A DNA stretch of 64,000 bases, from NCBI GenBank assembly GCA_016791105.1, contig JAEUNM010000006.1, forward strand, positions 1-64,000. The letters run 5' to 3'. Below, in pieces: positions 56,821-64,000 of the stretch; the first letter of the stretch is position 1; the number at the start of each line of letters is the position of its first letter. The translations under genes were made by a program, and so were the position numbers. Source of the DNA: Rhodocyclaceae bacterium. Lineage in GTDB: Bacteria; Pseudomonadota; Gammaproteobacteria; Burkholderiales; Rhodocyclaceae. Under the pieces are notes generated by a model that saw nothing but the letters and a program-made list of their open reading frames with translations, was not told the origin of the DNA and ran no database searches.

Positions 56821-58851
56821 ATGAGACCGCATCCATTGCTGGCCCCGGCGGCTGCGCTCATGGGCAACCTTGGCTTTCGCGCCAAAATGTTCTTGATCAT
56901 AGGCATCGTGACCATCACGTGCGGTGCCCTGTCGGCCATACTCGTGTCGGATCGAGTGGCCGCCCTGCGCCAGGCGGAACAGGAAAAAGTCGGGGCGGAA
57001 TACGCGGAAATCGTGATGCGCACCATTCTTGGCCTGCAGCAACATCGCGGCTTGGCGGCAGCCTGGCGCAATGGCGACGAATCCGCAAAGGCACGCGTGA
57101 TGGCCAAACAGCAGGAAGTTGACGCCAGTTACGTAGAAATTCTCAAAGCAGGAAAGGCGCGCAGCGAACTGTCCGTCATCGTGGCTGATCAGGCCCGTCT
57201 CGAAGCCGACTGGAAAGCGATCAAGGCCGACCTGGCGCAGCAGACGGCCGCGCAAACTTTCGCGCGGCATACGCAATTGGTCGAAAAGTGGATTTCCCAC
57301 ATACGCGACTTTGCCGATGCCACGGGGCTTTCCTACGACCCCTATCCAGATAGCTATACGGTCATGGACACCGCGCTGAACTGGGTGCCGGGCTTCATCG
57401 AAAGTGCCGCACGTTTGCGCGGACGCGCGGCGTCCCTGGAGGCCAAGAAAAGCCTGAACCAGGCCGAAGCGGTGGAACTGGGGGCGATGCTGGTGACGGC
57501 CGAGCGCTACGTGGCCGACATGGACGGCCTCGCGCGCAGGCTCAAAGCCGTGCAAGGTGACACCACCGTTGCGCAGTGGAATGCAGCGCTGCGCGACATG
57601 CGCGAAGGTGTGAGCGCGGTTTCGGCCACAGTGCGCGAACAGGTGCTGGAGCAGAAATTTGCCATGCCGGCGGGCGAACTGTTCGATCTTGCGACGCGGC
57701 CGGTACAGGCCGGTGGGGAGTTTTCCAAGGTCTTGTTGCAGGAACTGAATCGCGACGTCGATGCGCACACGGCGCGCACCTTGCGCGACGTTTGGGTGGC
57801 CGGCGGTGGGGCTGCGCTGGCCGTGGCCGCACTTATCTATTTCGTGACCGGGTTTTTCGCGTCGCTGCGCGCTTCCATCAGTGCCACCGTAGAAGGCGGC
57901 CGCCGGCTCGCTGCCGGAGAGCTTTCCACCCGCGTGGTAATTCCGACCCGCGACGAAATGCAGGAAATCGGTGCTGCGTTCAACGACATGGCCGACGGCT
58001 TGCGCGGCGTGATTACCGAAGCGCGTACCGGCGCGGGCGATTTGACCCAGGCCGCAAACGGCCTCGCAATGACCACCTCGGCAGTACGCGATGCGTCCAA
58101 CGCGCAAAGCGAGTCGGCTGCCTCCATGGCGGCCGCCATGGAACAAATGTCGGTCAGCATTTCCAGCGTTTCGGATGCCGCAGCCGATGTGAATCGCGAA
58201 TCCGCCGCCGGCTTGCAAAGCACGCGCCAGGGTAACCAGGCGGTGGCCGTGATGCGCCAGGACATTTCGCGCGTGGAATCGGTGGTGCACGAAATATCCA
58301 GCGCCGCGGCCGGATTCGTGGCCAGTACGCGGGCCATCAACGACATGACCCAGCGCGTCAAGGAAATTGCCGAACAGACCAATCTGCTGGCATTGAATGC
58401 CGCGATCGAAGCGGCACGCGCCGGCGAACAAGGCCGCGGTTTTGCGGTGGTGGCCGACGAGGTGCGCAAGCTGGCGGAAAAATCCTCTCTGGCGGCGGCC
58501 GAAATCGAGCGCATCACGCGCGAACTGGATAGCAGCGCCGGCAATGTCGATGACGTGGTGCGCCAGGGCGGTGCCGCCATCGCCGCTACCACGGCTGCGC
58601 TGGAGCGTGTAGGAGAGGTGCTGCTGGCGGCCAACGGGGCAGTGGAACGCAGTGCCAACGGCATGCAGGAAATCAGCGCCTCGACACGCGAACAGACCAT
58701 CGCCGGACAGGATATCGCGCGCAACGTGGAACACATAGCGCAGCGCGCGGAGCAGAACAGCCACTCCGTCGCCGACGTGGCGCAACAAGCGGACCGGCTC
58801 AAACAACTGGCCGCGCGCATGGAAAACACGGTGGGGCGCTTCCGGCTCTAG
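56821..58851 (+). CDS. Methyl-accepting chemotaxis protein with large periplasmic domain
   Basis: 676 residues from the ATG at 56821, with AAAGGAA upstream; the open frame reaches 56638 but that part overlaps spacer DNA. One membrane helix near 24-46, a helical periplasmic domain of about 280 residues beginning [17 protein letters not shown] (reminiscent of nitrate/nitrite-sensing NIT helices), a second helix near 325-346, HAMP, then the signalling domain with [19 protein letters not shown]. The NIT resemblance is tentative. Confidence 0.92.
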   Translation: MRPHPLLAPAAALMGNLGFRAKMFLIIGIVTITCGALSAILVSDRVAALRQAEQEKVGAEYAEIVMRTILGLQQHRGLAAAWRNGDESAKARVMAKQQEVDASYVEILKAGKARSELSVIVADQARLEADWKAIKADLAQQTAAQTFARHTQLVEKWISHIRDFADATGLSYDPYPDSYTVMDTALNWVPGFIESAARLRGRAASLEAKKSLNQAEAVELGAMLVTAERYVADMDGLARRLKAVQGDTTVAQWNAALRDMREGVSAVSATVREQVLEQKFAMPAGELFDLATRPVQAGGEFSKVLLQELNRDVDAHTARTLRDVWVAGGGAALAVAALIYFVTGFFASLRASISATVEGGRRLAAGELSTRVVIPTRDEMQEIGAAFNDMADGLRGVITEARTGAGDLTQAANGLAMTTSAVRDASNAQSESAASMAAAMEQMSVSISSVSDAAADVNRESAAGLQSTRQGNQAVAVMRQDISRVESVVHEISSAAAGFVASTRAINDMTQRVKEIAEQTNLLALNAAIEAARAGEQGRGFAVVADEVRKLAEKSSLAAAEIERITRELDSSAGNVDDVVRQGGAAIAATTAALERVGEVLLAANGAVERSANGMQEISASTREQTIAGQDIARNVEHIAQRAEQNSHSVADVAQQADRLKQLAARMENTVGRFRL

Positions 58852-58858
58852 TGTGCCT

Positions 58859-58883
58859 TACGCCTGCTCAAGAAGCAGGCGTA
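58859..58883 (+). other. Perfect 10-bp stem-loop between the third receptor and cheV
   Basis: TACGCCTGCT (58859-58868) pairs with AGCAGGCGTA (58874-58883) around CAAGA, 8 bp after the receptor stop. No T tract follows. It could process or stabilise the long operon mRNA, lowering or separating expression of the downstream cytoplasmic genes. Confidence 0.5.
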
Positions 58884-58936
58884 GAGGCCGTAAAGCAACA
58901 ACGGTCGGGTTTGTGCCGGTCCCAGGAGATTAAACG

Positions 58937-59902
58937 ATGTCCGAACTGCTCAAGAACATAGATGCGCGCACCCGGCTTGCCGGGACGAACAAGCTGGAAA
59001 TCCTGATGTTTTCGCTTGGCGTGGATAGCCGCACCGGGCGTCGCGAAACGTTCGGCATCAACGTGTTCAAGGTGCGAGAGGTGATGCGCACGCCGCCCAT
59101 CGCCGCCGCGCCGGAAATGCCGCACGCAGTGCAAGGCATGGTCAGTCTGCGCGGCGTGCTGGTGCCGGTGGTGGATTTGGCAAGTTTTGCGCACTTTTCC
59201 ACCGAGTGCTCGCGCGACGTGATGATCGTGACCGAATACAACGGGCACACGCAGGGCTTCCTGGTGGAATCGGTGGACACCATATTGCGCCTGGACTGGG
59301 CGCAAATGCGCGTGCCGCCGCAAATGCTCACGGCCAATCTGGCCAGCCTGGTGACCGCCGTGACGGAACTGCAGGACGGCCGCCTGGTGATGATGCTGGA
59401 CGTCGAAAAGGTACTTGCCGAAACCGCCCAGATCGACAACGACCTCGCTTACCAGGACATCAAGCCGCTGGAAATGGAAGGTGCGACGGTGCTGTTCGCC
59501 GACGACTCATCCGTTGCCCGCGCGCAAATCGTGCGCACCCTGGATCGCATGGGCGTGCGCCACTACGCCGCCATCAACGGCCGCCATGCCTGGCAGGAAT
59601 TGACCAAACTCGCCGCCTATGCGGATACCCAGAACCGGCGGGTACGCGATCTGGTGCAGCTCGTGCTGACCGACGTCGAAATGCCCGAGCTGGATGGCTA
59701 CATGCTCACGCGCAACATTAAGAACGACCCGCGCTTCGCCGGCATACCGGTGCTGATGCATTCGTCCCTGTCGTCCATGTCGAACCGCAAGTTGGGACGC
59801 GCCGTGGGCGTGGATGAATACGTGTCGAAATTCGAACCGCACCGGCTTGCCGAAACGCTGGCGCGCATGCTCGGCCAGGCCGCCGCCGCCGAGGCGGCCT
59901 GA
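58937..59902 (+). CDS. cheV: CheV coupling protein (CheW-receiver), first copy
   Basis: 321 residues. An N-terminal CheW-like domain (about 1-165, with FGINVFKVREVMRTPPIAA and GMVSLRGVLVPVVDL) is joined to a receiver domain (about 175-310) with LFADDSSVAR, phosphoacceptor Asp in LTDVEMPELDG, and switch Ser in LMHSSLSSM. CheV couples receptors to CheA and may tune adaptation by being phosphorylated. The second copy follows 36 bp downstream. AGGAG precedes the ATG. Confidence 0.95.
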   Translation: MSELLKNIDARTRLAGTNKLEILMFSLGVDSRTGRRETFGINVFKVREVMRTPPIAAAPEMPHAVQGMVSLRGVLVPVVDLASFAHFSTECSRDVMIVTEYNGHTQGFLVESVDTILRLDWAQMRVPPQMLTANLASLVTAVTELQDGRLVMMLDVEKVLAETAQIDNDLAYQDIKPLEMEGATVLFADDSSVARAQIVRTLDRMGVRHYAAINGRHAWQELTKLAAYADTQNRRVRDLVQLVLTDVEMPELDGYMLTRNIKNDPRFAGIPVLMHSSLSSMSNRKLGRAVGVDEYVSKFEPHRLAETLARMLGQAAAAEAA

Positions 59903-59938
59903 AGCCGCGGCCGGCGCCTGCAACACAAGGACAAACAA

Positions 59939-60877
59939 ATGGATATCGCAGATACCTCCCTGCTCGAAGCGGTCGACGCGCGTACCCGGCTCGCCGGCAG
60001 CAACTGCATGGAAATCCTGCTGTTTTCGCTGGGCACGCACGAAACTTTCGGCATTAACGTGTTCAAGGTGCGCGAAGTGTGCCGCACCCCCATGATTACG
60101 CCGGCGCCCAACATGCCGGGCGGCGTGGAAGGCTTGATTTCCCTGCGCGGCAACGTCATTCCGGTCATGAATCTGGCCAAAATCATGCAGCTCGACGGCG
60201 CCGAGCGGCCTACCGCCTCGATGATGGTGACCGAATACAGCAAGCGCACGCTGGGCTTCCTGGTACATGGGGTGGACCGCATCATCCGCGTCGATTGGGA
60301 CAGGGTGCGCGCGCCCGAAGACGTGCTGTCGGGCGACCAGCATTTCATTACTGCCATTACCGAGCTGCCGGATGGCCGGCTGGTATCGATACTGGACGTG
60401 GAATCCATCCTGGCGGCCACCTTCGGCGAAGCCGTTACCGGTGAAATTCTGCCGATAGGCGGCGAGCGCGATTACAACGTGTTTTTCGTCGATGACTCTT
60501 CGGTGGCGCGCCGCAAGATCGCCGAAGTGCTGGACAAGCTGGGCGTGCGCCACAAGCACGCCGTCAATGGCGCGGAAGCCTGGACCCGGCTGCAGGCCAT
60601 GGCGGCGCATTTTTCCAATATTCAGAACTCGATGGGCGAGGAACTGGACGTAATCCTCGTCGATGCCGAAATGCCCGAAATGGACGGCTACGTACTCACC
60701 CGCAACATCAAGGCCGACCCACGCTTTGCCGGCATACCGGTGGTGATGCATTCGTCCTTGTCGTCGCAGGCCAACCGCGCCATGGGCAAAAGTGTGGGGG
60801 TTGATGCCTATGTCGCGAAATTCGACGCCGAGGTGCTCGCCGACACCTTGCGGCCGCTGCTTCGCTCCAAAGATTGA
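59939..60877 (+). CDS. cheV: CheV coupling protein (CheW-receiver), second copy
   Basis: 312 residues, colinear with the first cheV and clearly paralogous (FGINVFKVREVCRTPMITPA; GLISLRGNVIPVMNL; LTRNIKADPRFAGIPVVMHS). The receiver keeps VDDSSVAR and the phosphoacceptor Asp in LVDAEMPEMDG. The first-domain sequences differ enough to suggest different receptor preferences, which is inference. The pair arose by tandem duplication. Confidence 0.95.
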   Translation: MDIADTSLLEAVDARTRLAGSNCMEILLFSLGTHETFGINVFKVREVCRTPMITPAPNMPGGVEGLISLRGNVIPVMNLAKIMQLDGAERPTASMMVTEYSKRTLGFLVHGVDRIIRVDWDRVRAPEDVLSGDQHFITAITELPDGRLVSILDVESILAATFGEAVTGEILPIGGERDYNVFFVDDSSVARRKIAEVLDKLGVRHKHAVNGAEAWTRLQAMAAHFSNIQNSMGEELDVILVDAEMPEMDGYVLTRNIKADPRFAGIPVVMHSSLSSQANRAMGKSVGVDAYVAKFDAEVLADTLRPLLRSKD

Positions 60878-60921
60878 CCTTACCCGGCCCATCCGCCGCT
60901 TGATACAGACGGGAGATTTTT

Positions 60922-61320
60922 ATGGCTGACCCGAAAATGAAATTCCTGGTCGTGGATGACTTCTCGACCATGCGCCGCATCGTGCGCAACCTGCTCAAAG
61001 AGCTGGGCTTCACCAATGTCGACGAGGCCGAAGACGGCGTCGCGGCGCTGCAAAAGCTGCAGGCCGGCGGCATCGAATTCGTGGTGACGGACTGGAACAT
61101 GCCGAACATGACCGGCCTGGAACTGCTGCAGGCGATACGTGCCAATGCGCAGTTCAAACACCTGCCGGTATTGATGATTACCGCCGAGGCGAAGAAGGAA
61201 AACATCATCGCTGCGGCCCAGGCGGGTGCATCCGGCTACATCGTGAAGCCTTTCACGGCCGCCACGCTGTCGGAAAAGCTCACCAAGATTTTCGAAAAAA
61301 TGGAAAAGAAAGCCGCCTGA
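60922..61320 (+). CDS. cheY: Chemotaxis response regulator CheY
   Basis: 132 residues, single receiver. All key positions match E. coli CheY numbering: Asp12, Asp13, phosphoacceptor Asp57 ([12 protein letters not shown]), Thr87 (MITAEAKKE), Tyr106 and Lys109 (YIVKPFTA). CheY-P binds the flagellar switch. GGGAG precedes the ATG. cheZ follows 36 bp later. Confidence 0.97.
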   Translation: MADPKMKFLVVDDFSTMRRIVRNLLKELGFTNVDEAEDGVAALQKLQAGGIEFVVTDWNMPNMTGLELLQAIRANAQFKHLPVLMITAEAKKENIIAAAQAGASGYIVKPFTAATLSEKLTKIFEKMEKKAA

Positions 61321-61356
61321 ACGGGCGCTTTTGCCGGCCTACGAGCAGGAGGTCCC

Positions 61357-62208
61357 ATGGCCAAAAAGTTGAAATTCGACGATTCCGGCGACAGCGACGA
61401 ATTGCAGGCGCTGTTCGACAATATTGCCGCCACATCCGGCCCCGCTGCCAAGCCGCGCCTGGAAGTGATAGAGCGTGCCCCGGCGGGCACCGCCGATACG
61501 GCCGATCTGCAGGATTTGTTCGACCAGACCGCCGCCGCCTATGACGACGCCCACCCGGACGCAGCGGCTGTCGGCGAACTGGACGAAGAAGGCGACGCAC
61601 ATAGCTGCGACCGCGTATTCAATCGCGTCGGGCATATGGCGCGCGCACTGCACGACACCCTGAGCCAATTGGGCTATGACCGCGCCCTGGAAGATGCCGC
61701 GCGCACCATACCGGATGCACGCGAACGCCTGTCCTACATCGGGCAACTGACCGAACAGGCGGCTTGCCGCGTGCTCAATGCCACCGACGTGGCCATCCCG
61801 CTGCAAAACGCGCTCGGGTCGGACAGCACGGCACTGACCGCGCGCTGGGATCGCTTGTACGCCAACCAGATGGGCGTGGACGAATTCAAAACCCTGGCGG
61901 CCGAAACGCGCGAATTTCTGCGCGGCGTGCCCAAGCGCGCGCAGGACACCAGCACGCAACTGCACGAAATCATGATGGCGCAGGACTTTCAGGATTTGAC
62001 GGGCCAGGTCATCAAAAAAATCGTCGAACTTGCGCAGCAGCTGGAAACCGGGCTATTGCAGGTGCTCATCGAAGCGATGCCGGCCGACAAACGGCCGGAA
62101 GCGCCGACCGGTTTGCTCAACGGTCCGGTCATCAACTCGGCCGGCCGCACCGACGTGGTGACCAGCCAGGAACAGGTGGACGATCTGTTGGAAAGCCTGG
62201 GTTTCTAG
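61357..62208 (+). CDS. cheZ: CheY-P phosphatase CheZ
   Basis: 283 residues, longer than the E. coli protein (about 214). The catalytic helix has MAQDFQDLTGQVIKKI, with Asp213 and Gln217 at the positions of E. coli Asp143/Gln147. The C-terminal CheY-docking peptide is QVDDLLESLGF. The N-terminal extension of about 70 residues contains two similar short motifs, DELQALFDNI and DLQDLFDQT. AGGAGG precedes the ATG. Confidence 0.95.
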   Translation: MAKKLKFDDSGDSDELQALFDNIAATSGPAAKPRLEVIERAPAGTADTADLQDLFDQTAAAYDDAHPDAAAVGELDEEGDAHSCDRVFNRVGHMARALHDTLSQLGYDRALEDAARTIPDARERLSYIGQLTEQAACRVLNATDVAIPLQNALGSDSTALTARWDRLYANQMGVDEFKTLAAETREFLRGVPKRAQDTSTQLHEIMMAQDFQDLTGQVIKKIVELAQQLETGLLQVLIEAMPADKRPEAPTGLLNGPVINSAGRTDVVTSQEQVDDLLESLGF

Positions 62209-62268
62209 CCCAGCCGCCGTGCGCATGGGCGAAGCCTGCGCCGGCCGGGAAATTTGGAGAAGCAGAAC

Positions 62269-64000
62269 ATGAGCGATTTCGCAGGTATGGACGATCTGTT
62301 GCAAGACTTTCTGGTCGAAGCCAACGATCTTCTGAGCGGTGTGGATTTCAAGCTGGTCGATCTGGAGCGCGCCCCGGGCGACCGCGGCCTGCTCAACGAC
62401 ATATTCCGCGGCTTCCATACCATCAAGGGCGGGGCGGGCTTCCTGAATGCGGCGGAACTGGTGAACCTTTGCCACCTCACGGAAAGCCTGTTCGACAAGC
62501 TGCGCAACATGGAACTGCACCTGAGCCCGCCGCTCATGGACGTCATTCTGGCGGCGACGGCGGCGGTGCGGGACATGTTCGGGCACCTGGAGCGCGGTGC
62601 GCAGCCGCCGGCGGCCGAGGCAGACATTATCCATCGGCTGCAGGCCGCCTTGCGCGGCGAAGCGCTGGAGGCGGCCCCGGCTCACGTCGCGGCAGTGCCT
62701 GCTGCAGCGCCTGCCGCAGTCCCTGCCGCACCTGCGGCGGTCCCTGCAGCCGGCGAACCGGATTGGGAATTGCTGCATCGTGCCGTCACCGGCGTGGTGC
62801 CGCAGGCCGCGCCCAGCATGCCCCCGGAAGCGCAGCGCGCAGCGAATCAGCCTGCCGACCCGGCTGCGCATCCATTCGGCCGCCGCGCGTCCGACCATCC
62901 CGGCTTCAGCGGCCCGAACGGCCGCCGCGACCTCGAACGCGGTCGCGATACTTCCATCCGCGTCGATACTTCGCGGCTGGACCAGGTGCTGAATCTGTCC
63001 GGTGAAATCGGCCTCACGAAAAACCGCCTCACCGCGCTGCGTGCCGATATTTTGAACGGCCGCTCCGATACCGAAACCATGCACGCGCTGGACGTTGCGG
63101 TAAGCCAGCTCGATCTGCTGGTGTCCGACCTCCAGAACGCGGTCATGAAAACGCGCATGCAGCCCATAGGCCGCCTGTTCCAGAAATATCCGCGCATTGC
63201 GCGTGATCTGGCGCGCAGTCTGGGCAAGGACGTGGAACTCGATCTGGCCGGCGAAGATACCGAAATCGACAAGACCATGATCGAGGACTTGTCCGACCCC
63301 ATCATCCACCTCATACGCAATGCCATAGACCATGGCGTGGAGCCGTCTTCGGAGCGGCTGGGGCTGGGCAAGCCGGAAAAATCCCTGGTGCGGCTGGAAG
63401 CCCGCCAGGAAGGCGATCACATCGTAATCATCGTGGCCGACGACGGCCGCGGCATGAACCCGGAAAAGCTGCGCGCCAAGGCGCTGGAAAAAGGCGTCAT
63501 TACCGATGAAGAAGCGAATACGCTGGATGAGCGCTCCAGCCTCAACCTGGTTTTTCTGCCCGGCTTTTCGACTGCAGACAAGGTGTCCGACGTATCCGGG
63601 CGCGGCGTCGGCATGGACGTTGTGCGCACCAATATCCAGAAACTGAACGGCACCATAGATATCCGCTCGACAGTGGGCAAAGGCACCACCTTCATGATAT
63701 CGCTGCCGCTCACGCTGGCCATTTTGCCCGTGCTGCTGGTGAAACTGGGTGACCAGCCGTTCGCGGTACCGCTTTCGATGGTGCGCGAAATATTGCCCAT
63801 AGAGCCGGCCGGGGTACAGGAAATCGGCGGCCGCGCCACCATGGTGGTGCGCGGCGAAGTGCTGCCGGTGCTGCCGCTGCCCTATCTGCTGGGCTGGCCG
63901 CCCAGCCAGAACCCCGAATATGGCGTGCTCATGCAGACCGCCGAACACACTTTCATCCTGGCCATTGATAGTTTTGCCGGGCGCGAAGATGCCGTCATCA
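62269..64000 (+). CDS. cheA: Chemotaxis histidine kinase CheA, 3' end outside the window
   Basis: 577 residues are visible from the ATG at 62269 (GGAGA upstream); no stop before the window ends. The Hpt domain has phosphorylated His50 in FHTIKGGAGF. A low-complexity Ala/Pro linker (about 110-225) replaces a clear CheY-binding P2 domain. The dimerisation helices follow, then the ATPase with N box HLIRNAIDHGVEP, G1 DDGRGMN and G2 SGRGVGMDVV, and the start of the CheW-like regulatory domain. It autophosphorylates and feeds CheY and the CheV receivers. Confidence 0.96.
   Translation, partial: MSDFAGMDDLLQDFLVEANDLLSGVDFKLVDLERAPGDRGLLNDIFRGFHTIKGGAGFLNAAELVNLCHLTESLFDKLRNMELHLSPPLMDVILAATAAVRDMFGHLERGAQPPAAEADIIHRLQAALRGEALEAAPAHVAAVPAAAPAAVPAAPAAVPAAGEPDWELLHRAVTGVVPQAAPSMPPEAQRAANQPADPAAHPFGRRASDHPGFSGPNGRRDLERGRDTSIRVDTSRLDQVLNLSGEIGLTKNRLTALRADILNGRSDTETMHALDVAVSQLDLLVSDLQNAVMKTRMQPIGRLFQKYPRIARDLARSLGKDVELDLAGEDTEIDKTMIEDLSDPIIHLIRNAIDHGVEPSSERLGLGKPEKSLVRLEARQEGDHIVIIVADDGRGMNPEKLRAKALEKGVITDEEANTLDERSSLNLVFLPGFSTADKVSDVSGRGVGMDVVRTNIQKLNGTIDIRSTVGKGTTFMISLPLTLAILPVLLVKLGDQPFAVPLSMVREILPIEPAGVQEIGGRATMVVRGEVLPVLPLPYLLGWPPSQNPEYGVLMQTAEHTFILAIDSFAGREDAVI

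Noticed and set aside
54271-58470. Similar DNA blocks in the three receptor genes as a possible mobile or recombination repeat
   Set aside because: They encode the conserved signalling tip common to all chemoreceptors, so the similarity is explained by protein conservation.
62053-63948. Long minus-strand open frame (631 codons) opposite cheZ/cheA
   Set aside because: The plus strand encodes an unambiguous CheA; the antisense translation is His/Gln/Arg-rich with no domain.

Overview
The window is a GC-rich, densely packed chromosomal segment of what is most likely a betaproteobacterium. The main evidence is the gene chain mlaFEDACB - yadGH - ibaG - murA - hisGDCBHAFIE - hinT - tatABC - HtrA-type protease, an order commonly seen in that class, together with the short (HisZ-dependent) HisG form, cheZ plus cheV chemotaxis genes, and dapC/dapD/dapE/prmB clustering. 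The genus cannot be fixed from this segment. ATA isoleucine codons are unusually frequent for such GC-rich coding DNA. No tRNA, rRNA, CRISPR array, insertion sequence or phage gene was recognised.

Layout. (1) 1-3.7 kb: the 3' part of a very large repetitive surface or secreted protein, with 537-bp tandem repeats encoding Ig-like domains, a proline-rich stretch, two cadherin/Ig-like domains and a 141-bp Gly/Ala/Pro repeat between them. (2) 3.8-9.8 kb: lipid and redox metabolism: ETF-ubiquinone oxidoreductase with a group II truncated haemoglobin (minus), a hotdog thioesterase and acetoacetyl-CoA synthetase (plus), an isochorismatase-fold hydrolase and a YcxB-like membrane protein. (3) 10.0-26.3 kb: a long co-directional block for envelope phospholipid trafficking (Mla), an ABC-2 exporter, a BolA-type protein, MurA, the full histidine pathway except HisZ and histidinol-phosphatase, HinT and the Tat translocase. 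(4) 26.4-33.9 kb: single genes: HtrA protease, Nif3-like protein, an orphan receiver protein, an FAD monooxygenase, fructose-1,6-bisphosphatase, an MscS channel and an unrecognised membrane-anchored protein. (5) 34.0-44.9 kb: tamA-tamB, the ribosomal proteins L33/L28 with a clear terminator, radC divergent from coaBC, dut, a MATE transporter and a second orphan receiver protein. (6) 45.7-52.8 kb, minus strand: prmB, dapE, pilU, dapD, dapC and a rhomboid protease. (7) 53.1-64.0 kb: a chemosensory operon, STAS - MCP - MCP - MCP - CheV - CheV - CheY - CheZ - CheA, with a good match to a FliA (sigma-28) promoter in front of it; cheA runs off the window end.

How it fits together: the central block couples outer-membrane lipid homeostasis and peptidoglycan precursor synthesis with histidine synthesis and protein export. 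TamA/TamB add an outer-membrane assembly module, and the Dap genes supply diaminopimelate for peptidoglycan and lysine. The last 11 kb looks like the core of a flagellar chemotaxis pathway: kinase CheA, coupling by two CheV proteins, response regulator CheY, phosphatase CheZ and three receptors with very different sensing layouts (no periplasmic domain but a C-terminal cytoplasmic sensor; a short periplasmic loop; a large periplasmic domain). No convincing wholly new defence or metabolic system was found. The most interesting items are this chemosensory cluster with its STAS leader gene, the possible multiple CheY-docking motifs in CheZ, pilU inserted into the dap cluster, and the unrecognised anchored protein beside tamAB.
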